Assembly (NCBI RefSeq): GCF_013410115.1
Contig: NZ_JACCCV010000001.1
Location: forward strand, 2,418,001 to 2,482,000
Direction of reading: 5' to 3'
Length of the DNA: 64,000 bases
From: Tunturiibacter gelidiferens
GTDB lineage: Bacteria > Acidobacteriota > Terriglobia > Terriglobales > Acidobacteriaceae
The position numbers and the translations under genes were made by a program. Positions 9,055 through 17,631 of the stretch are shown here, piece after piece. Each line of letters starts with the position of its first letter. Position 1 is the first letter of the stretch. The notes under the pieces were generated by a model, which saw only the letters and a program-made list of their open reading frames with translations, did no database searches and was not told where the DNA came from.

Positions 9055-9915
9055 ATGGCAAACTTCTCTCCATTTGATATTCAGGCGAGGCCAAACCGAC
9101 TGATGACCCAGGGACTCTCCTGTTTGTTGTTCTTTGTTTGCGTTGGCCTTTATATGCAGACATCGATCAGCCGTCATCGTGAAAATGTTGAAGACCGCGT
9201 GGTCCCGAACGCGCGTCAACTCGCCCTGGGCATTCACTCTTCTGTCTTGGAGCCGGCGGAAGAAGACGATTATGTTGCCCCTGACAACGCTTCGAAGTGG
9301 GAACGATTTCATCACTCGATGATATGGAAGGATACTGTCTCAAGCGGCCGTCGCTTTTTTATTAGCCTCTTTCTTCTTATTCCGGTTGTGCTCCTCGCTC
9401 TCCATATTGGTCTCTTCCCTTGGTTTGGCGCTGGATTCCTTCGCTTTGTTCTTTTCTTTGATAAGATCGTCGCGCTTTCTCTGCTTCCGATTCTGTTCAT
9501 CGTCTTTGGAATCGACGAGTGGTCGAAGATTGCGTTGATTGTGATTGGAGTCGCTCCAACGATGATTCTCGATGTGACGCAGATGGTGAAGGCTGTCCCG
9601 CAGGAACAGATCGTCAAAGCGTTCACGCTAGATGCGAACAACTTCGATGTCGCCTATCGCGTGGTTTTCCGTCAGGTGCTGCCGCAGGTGATCAACAGCC
9701 TCCGTCTCAATCTGAAGCCGATGATGCTTTTTCTGTTTGCCGGTGAGATGATCGCGGCGTCGGACGGACTCGCTTACCGCATCGCAATCATGAGACGACA
9801 TATGGGCATGGACGTCATTTTGCCTTATGTCCTTTGGGTTGCATTTCTGCTGTTTCTGATCGATCTTTCATTGCGAGTATTGAACAGGAGGCTGCATCCA
9901 TGGTTTCAAGTTTGA
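9055..9915 (+). CDS. ABC transporter permease (BPD_transp_1)
   Basis: A 286-residue inner-membrane permease of the NitT/TauT class. The first membrane helix is near residues 20-38, followed by a charged loop of about 60 residues and further helices. The cytoplasmic coupling (EAA-like) loop is visible around AFTLDANNFDVAYRVVFRQ, leading into VLPQVINSLRLNLKP. It follows the binding-protein gene by 6 nt, and its last 16 nt overlap the ATPase gene, so the three are translationally linked. It should form a homodimeric channel with the ATPase encoded next. Confidence 0.9.
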   Translation: MANFSPFDIQARPNRLMTQGLSCLLFFVCVGLYMQTSISRHRENVEDRVVPNARQLALGIHSSVLEPAEEDDYVAPDNASKWERFHHSMIWKDTVSSGRRFFISLFLLIPVVLLALHIGLFPWFGAGFLRFVLFFDKIVALSLLPILFIVFGIDEWSKIALIVIGVAPTMILDVTQMVKAVPQEQIVKAFTLDANNFDVAYRVVFRQVLPQVINSLRLNLKPMMLFLFAGEMIAASDGLAYRIAIMRRHMGMDVILPYVLWVAFLLFLIDLSLRVLNRRLHPWFQV

Positions 9916-10823
9916 ATGCTCCTCAGATAGGCGAACTGACGGTCACGACGCTCGGCGCACCAAACGCTATCCGCATTGAGCGCGTTTCGGTTTCGTATGC
10001 GGTTGGCAAACGAAGCCGCAGAACCGTTCTTGAAGGCATTGATCTTGAGATTGAAGAGGGCGAGTTTGTTGTTCTGTTGGGTGCGACTGGCTGTGGCAAG
10101 AGCACCCTGCTGCGCATGATTCTCGGCCAAGAGCGGCCGACCAGCGGCCGTATCTCTGTCTCCGGAAGCGCGGTCGAGCGGGTTGATGCACGATCCGGAT
10201 ACGTTCCGCAGAAGTATTCTCTCTTCCCGGACCGTACGGTTCTGAACAATCTGGCGATGGGGCCGGAGACCTCGAAGTACCATATTCTTGGTCGACTGCG
10301 TCCCAGCTTTCGAGCGTTCCGCAGACAGGTTCGAGAAGAGGCTCTTCGTCAGCTACAGCATATGGGTCTCCAGGCTTCGGACGCCGCCAAGTACCCTCAT
10401 CAACTTTCGGGCGGAATGCAGCAGCGTGTTGCGATTGCCCAGTCCCTGATGATGAAATCGCGCGTGCTGCTGATGGATGAGGCTTTCAGCGCACTTGACC
10501 CTGCTACGCGCGCGAGTCTCCAGCGTCTGCTTCGTTCGGTGTGGAATGAGCTGAAACCGACAGTCGTCTTCGTGACGCACAATACCGCGGAGGCGCTTTT
10601 CCTCGGCAGCCGACTCATCGTTCTCGCCCGCGCCGGTCGAGAGGATCACTGCGGCTCCCGAGTAGCGCTCGATATAAAGTTGCCGGCATCTGGAATGAGT
10701 TTGCGTAAGAATGGCCAGGAGTTCCTCGATCTGGTCGACTATGTAGAGCGGTTCTCGCGAGGCGACCAACATACGACGTCCTCCCCGGATGCTTTTCCCA
10801 TTGACGGAGAAGACGCGTTATGA
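9900..10823 (+). CDS. ABC transporter ATP-binding protein
   Basis: The energising ATPase of the importer. I chose the ATG at 9900 (307 residues): AGGAGG lies just upstream and the reading starts MVSSLNAPQ, whereas an in-frame ATG at 9834 lies deep inside the permease. Walker A GATGCGKST is at 61-69. The Q-loop, signature LSGGMQQRV and Walker B VLLMDEAFSALD follow, then the switch histidine in FVTHN. The C terminus is extended after the switch region. The gene overlaps the permease stop by 16 nt and its own stop overlaps the next ATG (ATGA), so translation appears coupled into the PSD1-type cytochrome gene. Confidence 0.93.
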   Translation: MVSSLNAPQIGELTVTTLGAPNAIRIERVSVSYAVGKRSRRTVLEGIDLEIEEGEFVVLLGATGCGKSTLLRMILGQERPTSGRISVSGSAVERVDARSGYVPQKYSLFPDRTVLNNLAMGPETSKYHILGRLRPSFRAFRRQVREEALRQLQHMGLQASDAAKYPHQLSGGMQQRVAIAQSLMMKSRVLLMDEAFSALDPATRASLQRLLRSVWNELKPTVVFVTHNTAEALFLGSRLIVLARAGREDHCGSRVALDIKLPASGMSLRKNGQEFLDLVDYVERFSRGDQHTTSSPDAFPIDGEDAL

Positions 10824-13800
10824 AAAACCTCTGGATTCGCGGTCGGATCTCGGACGTGTGCATTTTCGTCGCCCTTTTTGCTATCGGTAGTTTCAGGATG
10901 CACGGTCAAGAAAAGACCCTGAATAAGGTCTCGGATAAGACGATCGCCCCAACGCCCTCAGAAGAAGACAATACGCAGTTCTTCACACAAAAGGTGCGCC
11001 CTGTGCTGGCGCAGAATTGCTATAAGTGCCATACCTCCGAGGGTGCCGGTGGGCTACATCTCGACTCACATGCGGGGGTGTTGAAGGGAGGCGAATCTGG
11101 TCCCGCCATCGTTCCGGGAGACCCCGAAAAAAGTCTTTTAATTGAAGCGATCCGTCAGACCGGTGATCTCAAGATGCCTCCGAAAGGTGACAAGCTGCCT
11201 GACGGCGATATCGCGAATATCGTTGAGTGGGTGCGACGTGGTGGCGTTTGGGACAGCGCAGAACCAACGAAGCCGGTTGTTGCCCTGCTCACTGCTGCCC
11301 AGGCGAAGAGCACCCCCGGCGATGATTTCTTCGAAAACAAAGTTCGCCCTGTGCTTGCGACGCAGTGCGGATCCTGCCACCAGGAGCGGGCTTCTGGTGG
11401 GCTTAGTCTGTCGTCACGCGAGGCACTTCTCAAGGGAGGAGACTCAGGCCCGGCGATTGTAGCTGGCGATCCGGAAAAGAGCCTTCTTCTTACGGCGGTT
11501 CACCAGACGGGTTCGCTTAAGATGCCGAAGGGCGGAAGCAAACTCTCGGCTGGGGATATCGAGACACTTGCTGAGTGGGTTAAGATGGGCGCGCCGTGGC
11601 CTAGGACCTCGGCTCCCGTTCGTATAGCCGGCAAGCAGATTACTCCCGACATGAGGAAGTTTTGGTCATTCCAGCCGCTGAAGGACTATCCCGTACCAGT
11701 GATCAAAGATCCCGCGCTTCGGTCGTGGGCAAAGACGGACATCGACCGCTTCGTGCTGGCCAAGCTTGAAGAGAAGGGGCTCAGACCCGCCCCCATGGCA
11801 GACAAGCGCACTCTCCTTCGCCGCGCTACTTTGGATTTGACCGGTCTGCCGCCTACACCTGAAGAGATTGTGGCCTTCGAGAAGGACTCTTCTTCAGACG
11901 CCTACGCCAAGGTTATTGACCGTCTGCTTGCTTCCCCTCGTTATGGCGAACGATGGGGCCGCCACTGGCTCGACGTCGCCAGATATGCAGATGATGACAT
12001 TCGCGGCCTCGATCCGCGTGGCCGGGGCTACATGCCGTTCGATGGTGCGTGGGTCTATCGCGACTGGGTGATCAAAGCGGTCAATGATGACGTCTCGTAC
12101 GATCGGTTTGTAAAGATGCAGCTTGCGGGAGATCTGCTTTCCAAGCAGCCCACGCCAGATGACCTGAAGGCCACCGGGTTTCTTGGTGGTGCGCCGTGGA
12201 TCTGGGATCAGGCCGAGCCGATTCAGGGTCGCGCTGATGAACGTAACGAGCGCATCGACGCCGTCACGCGAGGCTTCCTCGGTCTAACCGTGGCGTGCGC
12301 ACGTTGTCACGACCATAAATACGACCCAATCCTAGCCAAAGACTACTACGCGCTTGGAGGAATCTTCGCCAGCTCTACTTATAAGGAATACAACTTCGTT
12401 CCTGAGTCCGAGGTCGATTTCTGGCACGAGAGGTTCAAGGAGGCGAACGATAAGGACAAAGCGGCCCAGGACTACACGAAGACTGTCAGCGCGGAACTCG
12501 CCAAGGCACTCGCGGCTCAGACCTCTGCGTACATGGTCGCTTCGTGGCAGGTGGCAGGAAAGCCCAAGAAAAAGATCGAGGAGGCTGCGGATGCGGCACG
12601 TCTCGATCCTGAGTTCCTGGATCGTTGGGTCAAGTTCCTGGCGAAAAAGCCAACGTTCTATCCCTATCTCAAAGACTGGCAACTCATGATCGCCCAGGGC
12701 GGCGCGGAAGACCAGGCCAAGTTTCTCGCAGACTCCTTTCAGCAGCGCATCCTCGATCTCCAAATCGAGAACAAGGCGGTTGAGAACGAGAATGACAAGA
12801 TTAAGGCCAAAGCCGGGGTTCCAACCGAACGCGAAAAAGATGTGAAGCCCTCGGACTTCGATACCTACGATCAGTTCTGCCCAGGGTGCACGCTTGAACT
12901 CAAGGTTCTGACGCCGGAGAAGGCGAACCTTTATGAAGACCTCTTCATGCGCCAGCTAGGCACGGGGGTCTTCGACGAGCGCGGTGAGCCAGGCCTCTTC
13001 GTCTTTCGTGGATGGGACCTGATCCGTCGCCTTGGACCAGCCGAACAAGCCTACTTGTCCACGCTTCAGACCGAACGCAGCCATGGCGGCTACGTGAAGT
13101 CGGTCGGTCAGATCTACCCCTTTGCGCATGGTATGGCCGACAAACCCCAGGCTGTGAATATTGCGGTAGACCTTCGTGGAAACCCGCACTCGCATGGTGA
13201 TATTGCGCCTCGAGCCTTCCTCACCGTGCTTGGGTCGCCCGACAAGAAGCCATACACGGAGGGTAGCGGCCGGCTGCAGTTGGCAGACGACATCGTCGCG
13301 AGTCCGATCGGCTCGCGAGTTTGGGTGAACCGAGTTTGGAAGTGGCACTTCGGCACCGGCATCGTCAACACTGCCGACAACTTCGGCGCGGTTGGCGATC
13401 CACCGTCTGATCCGGAGCTCCTCGACTATCTCGCGATTCAGTTTCAGAAGAATGGCATGTCGCTCAAGAAGCTTCAGCGCACGATCATGCTCTCAGCCGT
13501 GTATCAGCAGAGCAGCAAGGAGACACCGGAGGAGCATGTCGCCGATCCTCTCAACCGCTTCTACTCTCATTTTGCTCTGCAGCGTCTCGACGCCGAACAG
13601 CTTCGTGATTCCGTACTCTTCGTTGCCGGCGACTTAGACACGAAAGAGTCGAGTGGGCCTTCGACGGAGCTAGGCATCGATAACCATCGGCGAACTGTCT
13701 ACGCGAAGGTGAGCCGTTTCCGAATTGATCCTTTTCTGCAGGCCTTTGATTTTCCCAACCCCACGTTTACTGCAGAGCAGCGCTTCTCTACCAACGTACC

Positions 13801-14083
13801 GGTGCAGCGTCTTTACTTCATGAATAACGCCTTCATCTACGCGCAGGCGGGCAAGCTGGCCGAGCGTGTCTATGACAAGGGAGACGACACTGCCCGCATT
13901 AACGAGATCTATCGCTTGCTCTTCGGACGAGGTCCAACCCCGGCGGAACTGCAGGCGGGACTTGATTTCTTGAAGAACACTCCGGAGAAACCCGGCTACC
14001 TTGTAAATCAAGAACCACTTACCGCGTGGAAGCAATACTCGCGCGTACTCTTCAACTCGAACGAATTTGAATTCTTGAATTAG
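10820..14083 (+). CDS. Planctomycete-type cytochrome c (PSD1 family: DUF1549, DUF1553)
   Basis: A 1087-residue exported protein. After a signal peptide (hydrophobic residues 12-24, cleavage near MHGQ) come two tandem cytochrome-c-like modules with haem motifs CYKCH (67-71) and CGSCH (183-187), each followed by an LKMP axial-methionine segment. DUF1549 occupies about 300-520 and contains a third motif, CARCHDHKYDP. DUF1553 follows at about 830-1070. These proteins are common in Planctomycetes and Acidobacteria, usually next to DUF1501, and have no established function. Periplasmic electron transfer or a haem-dependent hydrolase/oxidase are possibilities. Its ATG lies inside the ATPase stop codon (ATGA), an unusual coupling to an N-compound importer. 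Confidence 0.92.
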   Translation: MKNLWIRGRISDVCIFVALFAIGSFRMHGQEKTLNKVSDKTIAPTPSEEDNTQFFTQKVRPVLAQNCYKCHTSEGAGGLHLDSHAGVLKGGESGPAIVPGDPEKSLLIEAIRQTGDLKMPPKGDKLPDGDIANIVEWVRRGGVWDSAEPTKPVVALLTAAQAKSTPGDDFFENKVRPVLATQCGSCHQERASGGLSLSSREALLKGGDSGPAIVAGDPEKSLLLTAVHQTGSLKMPKGGSKLSAGDIETLAEWVKMGAPWPRTSAPVRIAGKQITPDMRKFWSFQPLKDYPVPVIKDPALRSWAKTDIDRFVLAKLEEKGLRPAPMADKRTLLRRATLDLTGLPPTPEEIVAFEKDSSSDAYAKVIDRLLASPRYGERWGRHWLDVARYADDDIRGLDPRGRGYMPFDGAWVYRDWVIKAVNDDVSYDRFVKMQLAGDLLSKQPTPDDLKATGFLGGAPWIWDQAEPIQGRADERNERIDAVTRGFLGLTVACARCHDHKYDPILAKDYYALGGIFASSTYKEYNFVPESEVDFWHERFKEANDKDKAAQDYTKTVSAELAKALAAQTSAYMVASWQVAGKPKKKIEEAADAARLDPEFLDRWVKFLAKKPTFYPYLKDWQLMIAQGGAEDQAKFLADSFQQRILDLQIENKAVENENDKIKAKAGVPTEREKDVKPSDFDTYDQFCPGCTLELKVLTPEKANLYEDLFMRQLGTGVFDERGEPGLFVFRGWDLIRRLGPAEQAYLSTLQTERSHGGYVKSVGQIYPFAHGMADKPQAVNIAVDLRGNPHSHGDIAPRAFLTVLGSPDKKPYTEGSGRLQLADDIVASPIGSRVWVNRVWKWHFGTGIVNTADNFGAVGDPPSDPELLDYLAIQFQKNGMSLKKLQRTIMLSAVYQQSSKETPEEHVADPLNRFYSHFALQRLDAEQLRDSVLFVAGDLDTKESSGPSTELGIDNHRRTVYAKVSRFRIDPFLQAFDFPNPTFTAEQRFSTNVPVQRLYFMNNAFIYAQAGKLAERVYDKGDDTARINEIYRLLFGRGPTPAELQAGLDFLKNTPEKPGYLVNQEPLTAWKQYSRVLFNSNEFEFLN

Positions 14084-14149
14084 CAGTCCGAATGGTTCTT
14101 GAAGCTTTACAGGCAGGTTCCAAGAACCACGAACAAAGGAGACACTCCA

Positions 14150-15628
14150 ATGGCTTGTGAGAAACCGAAACCAATCAATCGCCGCGACGCCCTCCGTTGT
14201 ATCGGCGGCGGATTCGCCATGATGAGCTTCGCCAGCATGGTCGGCGAATCGCTGGCCCAGGCTGAGATCCTGAACGCAAATACTCCGGGTGCCGCGGCCG
14301 CCACAACCGCCGCCACCAATCCCTGGATGCTTCGCGACCCCAACTTCAAACCCAAGGCAAAGCACGTCATCTTCCTGTTCATGAATGGCGGCCTGTCTCA
14401 CGTCGACAGCTTCGACTACAAGCCGATGCTCGAGAAGTACCACGGCCAGCCGATGCCCGGAGGTGATCTCGGCCACGAACGGAAGACTGGCACACTGATG
14501 AAGTCGCCGTTCGAGTTCAAGCGTTATGGCAAGAGCGGGCTTCAGGTTTCGGAGCTCTTCCCGAACGTCGGGGCCTGCGCCGACGATATCTGCGTTGTTC
14601 GATCTGTTTTTACGGAGATCCCGAATCACGAGCCCGCGCTTATTATGATGAACACTGGCGCAAATGTCATCGGGCGCCCCTCGATGGGCTCCTGGCTTAC
14701 GTATGGCCTGGGGACCGAAAACAAGAACCTGCCCGGTTTTGTTGTGCTTTGCCCGCAGGTACCCACGACCGTAGGTCCGCCGCTCTGGAGCTCGGGATTC
14801 CTTCCCGCCGTCAACCAGGCGACCTACGTCACCACCGATACTCGCCAGAAAAATTTCGATCCTTACAAACTCATTCCGAATATTCATAACGACGGCTTCG
14901 ATATCAAGCAGCAGCGCCACGAGCTGGATCTTGTGAAGAAGCTTGACGAACTCAACGAGACTGAGACTTACGGCCACGGACCAGCGGACCCGCAGCTTGA
15001 GGCCACCATTGGCTCAATGGAGACTGCTTATCGCATGCAAACCGAAGCGCCGGATGTGTTCGATGTGCGCAAGGAGAGCGAGGCGACGATCAAGATGTAT
15101 GGCGAGGGCTCAACGGCACGTGGTTGCCTGACTGCGGCCCGCTTGATTGAGCGCGGCGTCCGCATGGTGCAGGTCTATTACTCGATGGGCGACCCGTGGG
15201 ATGCTCACCAGGATATCCAGTCTCACCGCAAAAACGCCAAGGACTCGGACCAGCCCTTCGCCGCGCTCGTCAAGGACCTCAAAGCGCGTGGTCTTTTCGA
15301 CGAGACCATCATCGTCTGTGGCTCGGAGTTCGGTCGTACGCCGGTGGTTGAGCTTGGAGGGGCTGGAACTCACGCTGGTCGCGACCATAATCCGCATGGT
15401 TTTAGCATGTGGCTTGCGGGCGGCGGGATCAAAGGCGGCATGACTTATGGTGCCACCGATGACTTCGGCTGGAAGGTCGTTGATAAGCCTGTCCATGTCC
15501 ATGATATCCATGCGACGATTCTGTATCTCATGGGCATCGACCACACCAAGCTGACGTTCCGCTCCAGCGGCCGCGACTTCCGTCTGACTGACGTCTCGGG
15601 AAATGTGATCCACGACATCATTGCTTAA
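14150..15628 (+). CDS. DUF1501 family protein, Tat-exported
   Basis: A 492-residue protein of the alkaline-phosphatase/sulfatase fold family DUF1501, the usual partner of PSD1 cytochromes. The start at 14150 is preferred over 14099 because AAGGAG lies 9 nt upstream and the protein then opens with a twin-arginine signal (NRRDALRCIGGG). Family motifs: FLFMNGGLSHVDSFDYKP near residue 75 (metal-binding Asp), then FTEIPNHEPA, a GSEFGRTP segment and HNPHGFSMW in the C-terminal half. It is separated by 66 nt from the PSD1 gene and 22 nt from the CuA gene. The biochemical activity of the family is unknown. Folding in the cytoplasm before Tat export suggests a bound metal. Confidence 0.93.
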   Translation: MACEKPKPINRRDALRCIGGGFAMMSFASMVGESLAQAEILNANTPGAAAATTAATNPWMLRDPNFKPKAKHVIFLFMNGGLSHVDSFDYKPMLEKYHGQPMPGGDLGHERKTGTLMKSPFEFKRYGKSGLQVSELFPNVGACADDICVVRSVFTEIPNHEPALIMMNTGANVIGRPSMGSWLTYGLGTENKNLPGFVVLCPQVPTTVGPPLWSSGFLPAVNQATYVTTDTRQKNFDPYKLIPNIHNDGFDIKQQRHELDLVKKLDELNETETYGHGPADPQLEATIGSMETAYRMQTEAPDVFDVRKESEATIKMYGEGSTARGCLTAARLIERGVRMVQVYYSMGDPWDAHQDIQSHRKNAKDSDQPFAALVKDLKARGLFDETIIVCGSEFGRTPVVELGGAGTHAGRDHNPHGFSMWLAGGGIKGGMTYGATDDFGWKVVDKPVHVHDIHATILYLMGIDHTKLTFRSSGRDFRLTDVSGNVIHDIIA

Positions 15629-15650
15629 CTGCTCCACCGAAAGGGAACAC

Positions 15651-16016
15651 ATGAAGTCCAGGAAATGGTCCGCTGCATGCGGTCTTGCAGTCATCTTTCT
15701 CTTTGCCAATACAACGAGTTCGCGTGCTCAGGATCCGGAGCCTAAGGTCATCGAGATCCACGCCAAGAAGTTCGCCTACGAACCTGCAGAGATTACGCTG
15801 CACAAGGGCGAGACGTATAAACTGCACCTCACCTCTGACGACTCCCCGCATAGTCTCCGGATCAACGCGCTCAACCTGAATGCGAAGATGAAGGCTGGAG
15901 AGTTTAACGATGTTCTCCTCACTCCGGATCAGGTGGGCGATTTCAAAGCCGACTGCGGCGTGTACTGCGGTGCGGGACACAAAACGATGTCAATGACGGT
16001 GCACGTGATCCAATAG
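15651..16016 (+). CDS. Stand-alone CuA (cupredoxin, Cox2-like) domain protein
   Basis: A 121-residue secreted copper protein. The start at 15651 gives a clean signal peptide (MKSRKW, then a hydrophobic core ending near SSRAQ), while an upstream in-frame start does not. The mature domain resembles the periplasmic part of cytochrome oxidase subunit II and of nitrous oxide reductase. The ligand set is visible: the His in DSPHSL, then Cys-x3-Cys-x3-His-x2-Met in CGVYCGAGHKTM. There is no membrane anchor or oxidase subunit I gene nearby, so it probably acts as a soluble electron carrier for the neighbouring cytochromes. Function is inferred from ligands and context. Confidence 0.88.
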   Translation: MKSRKWSAACGLAVIFLFANTTSSRAQDPEPKVIEIHAKKFAYEPAEITLHKGETYKLHLTSDDSPHSLRINALNLNAKMKAGEFNDVLLTPDQVGDFKADCGVYCGAGHKTMSMTVHVIQ

Positions 16017-16020
16017 TGAG

Positions 16021-16505
16021 ATGAGATCACGCCGCTTCTCTTCGTTGATTCTGCTTTCGATACTGTCGACTGGCCTTGCGGGATGCCGTGTCAGCATGCC
16101 GTCCGTAACCGAGACCAAGGTTATCAACTGGACGAAGCATATCACTATCGGGGGCAAAAAAGACGCCAATCCGGTAGCTGCAAGTGCGGAGAATATTGAG
16201 GATGGCAAACAGAGCTTTACCTCGTACTGCATGGTTTGCCACGGGCTTGACGGCCAGAACACGGGCGTTCCTTTCGCTGCGTCTGTTTCTCCACCCATCC
16301 CCTCGCTTGCCAGCGCCGAGATTCAGTCTTATACGGATGGACAACTGAGTGGATTATCAAGAACGGAATTGCTCCTTCGGGTATGCCCGCCTCTGACAAG
16401 GATTTTTCCGATGAGGATATATGGCGCATGGTGCTTTATATTCGGAACCTGCCGAGGGCAGGCAGCCTGGGTGAGCCTGCCGTATATGGCCGTTCAGCGA
16501 AATGA
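16021..16505 (+). pseudogene. Cytochrome c lipoprotein with a 1-nt frameshift near 16348
   Basis: Begins with a lipoprotein signal (lipobox LAGC about 22 residues in) and a class I haem motif CMVCH. As sequenced, the frame runs to 16557 (178 residues), but after TDGQL at 16347 it turns to non-family sequence. Adding one base between 16347 and 16350 restores WIIKNGIAPSGMPAS, DKDFSDEDIWRMVLYIRNLP and a stop at 16503-16505, exactly a cytochrome c C terminus with the axial Met. So a base is missing, either a real mutation or a sequencing/assembly error. It starts 4 nt after the CuA gene and is the last gene of the PSD1/DUF1501 set. If intact it would pass electrons to or from the CuA protein. Confidence 0.85.
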
Positions 16506-16998
16506 TGAGGTGGCCATTGAAACGTGGGAAAACAGCCATTTCGGTCTAAACATATAAAAATATCGATGTAATAGCTTTGACTTTTCCAGCCTCAGGCTTG
16601 AGGCCGTTCTAGCTGACACCCGGAGTGGCCGCCTACGAAGGGAGGCCGTACGCCGGCCTTTGAAGATCTCAGAACCAGGAGTTACGGCAGGGAGCCGCAG
16701 AAAAACAACTCCATGTTTGACAACCTCTCTTCGCATCTCTAGATCACGAAGGCAAGCGCTTCTCGTGCTCAGTTACGAGTCACTCCGTCGTTCCCGCTTC
16801 AGAAGCGCCTTTAACACGGTGCAGGATTAGAGTTCCGTGCCCTCGCCCGCGCAATTCTTAGTGCCGAGTGGAAACCTGTAAAGGAATGCTTCCTAGTGGC
16901 CGCAATCTTCGAGCCTATCGAGCTTCGGAGCTGTCTGACTTTTAATCGCATTCGATCTCTCCGAGGAACGTAGAGCGCAGTCGTGATGAACGTTGTCC

Positions 16999-17038
16999 GC
17001 ATTGAGTACGCCGTACAGCCTCAGAGGATACTCAATGC
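16999..17038. repeat. 10-bp perfect inverted repeat, 20-nt loop
   Basis: Arms GCATTGAGTA (16999-17008) and TACTCAATGC (17029-17038) can form a hairpin. It is followed immediately by the palindrome CTGGCATGCCAG at 17040-17051. No T-run follows on either strand, so it is not a classic terminator. It could be part of a structured RNA or a protein-binding site. Confidence 0.45.
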
Positions 17039-17156
17039 TCTGGCATGCCAGGAATTGTGGTTCATTTATCCTGCATTAGAGAACCAGTGCTTTATATTAT
17101 GAGAACCTAGATGGACGGTGACGACATATCGCTCTATATCGGCAATCCTTCAATGA

Positions 17157-17180
17157 TCTTCCCGCCAATAGTCGGGAAGA
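17157..17180. repeat. 8-bp perfect inverted repeat (TCTTCCCG / CGGGAAGA), 8-nt loop
   Basis: Stem arms 17157-17164 and 17173-17180. The next bases (CCCTGTTG) are not T-rich, so intrinsic termination is doubtful. It lies in gene-free DNA about 0.65 kb after the frameshifted cytochrome gene. Confidence 0.4.
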
Positions 17181-17251
17181 CCCTGTTGATAGAGGCTTCT
17201 CCTGAAAAGAACGACAGCGGAATGGCAAAGAAGTTTATACGTTAACTGTAA

Positions 17252-17265
17252 GGTTTACGCAAACC
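17252..17265. promoter_or_regulatory. LacI-type operator-like box GGTTTACGCAAACC
   Basis: A 14-bp near-perfect palindrome with a central CG, the usual form of LacI/GalR-family operators. Only the two bases flanking the central CG break symmetry. It lies about 0.8 kb before a LacI-family gene and just after a TACGTTAACT motif. No gene start lies close by, so its target is unclear. Confidence 0.4.
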
Positions 17266-17493
17266 TATTTACATGCACAATAAGACTTCTGTCAAGCAAC
17301 GATTTGTTAGCCGAAGTTACGTTCAAATGAAATCGCATCTGCTACCCGTTGCACTGTAAGTTTGTGATATGGATCGTTCTTATGAGGGCTGGTAGAGTTA
17401 TGTCTCCACGTAGCGTGATGTGGAGACGAATTGGTAGGGTTGTCGTGGGGGTGTCGAGCGAGGCATTCCATGACGGCAGCTCGTTGATTTTGC

Positions 17494-17631
17494 TTATTGG
17501 ATGGCCGCGGTCTGACCCGGGACGCGATAGTAGGGTTCCGGGTCGAACCCGTTGAACTTAAATGAGTTGACCACGGAGCAGTTGGCGGCACCTTCCCCGC
17601 TTGCATCCGTTGCGCCGAAGATGTTTTGCAA
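17494..17631 (-). pseudogene. Unrecognised 45-codon fragment behind a strong ribosome-binding site
   Basis: On the minus strand AAGGAGGAG (about 17655-17647) precedes two overlapping mini-frames. One starts with ATG at 17638 (26 residues, arginine-rich, ends 17558). The other starts with TTG at 17631 (45 residues, ends 17494) and contains the protein-like run FKFNGFDPEPYYRVPG. I do not recognise either. The second looks like the tail of a secreted protein joined, perhaps by deletion, to the translation start of another gene. A genuine small protein is possible. Confidence 0.3.

Noticed and set aside
13670..14977. A 435-codon open frame on the minus strand
   Set aside because: It lies antisense across the PSD1 and DUF1501 genes, has no family-like sequence and begins and ends arbitrarily. 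It is a by-product of codon usage.
17525..17560. tRNA-like T-arm (GGGTTCGACCCG on the minus strand)
   Set aside because: Stem and loop lengths do not fit a T-arm, and no acceptor or anticodon arms can be paired around it.
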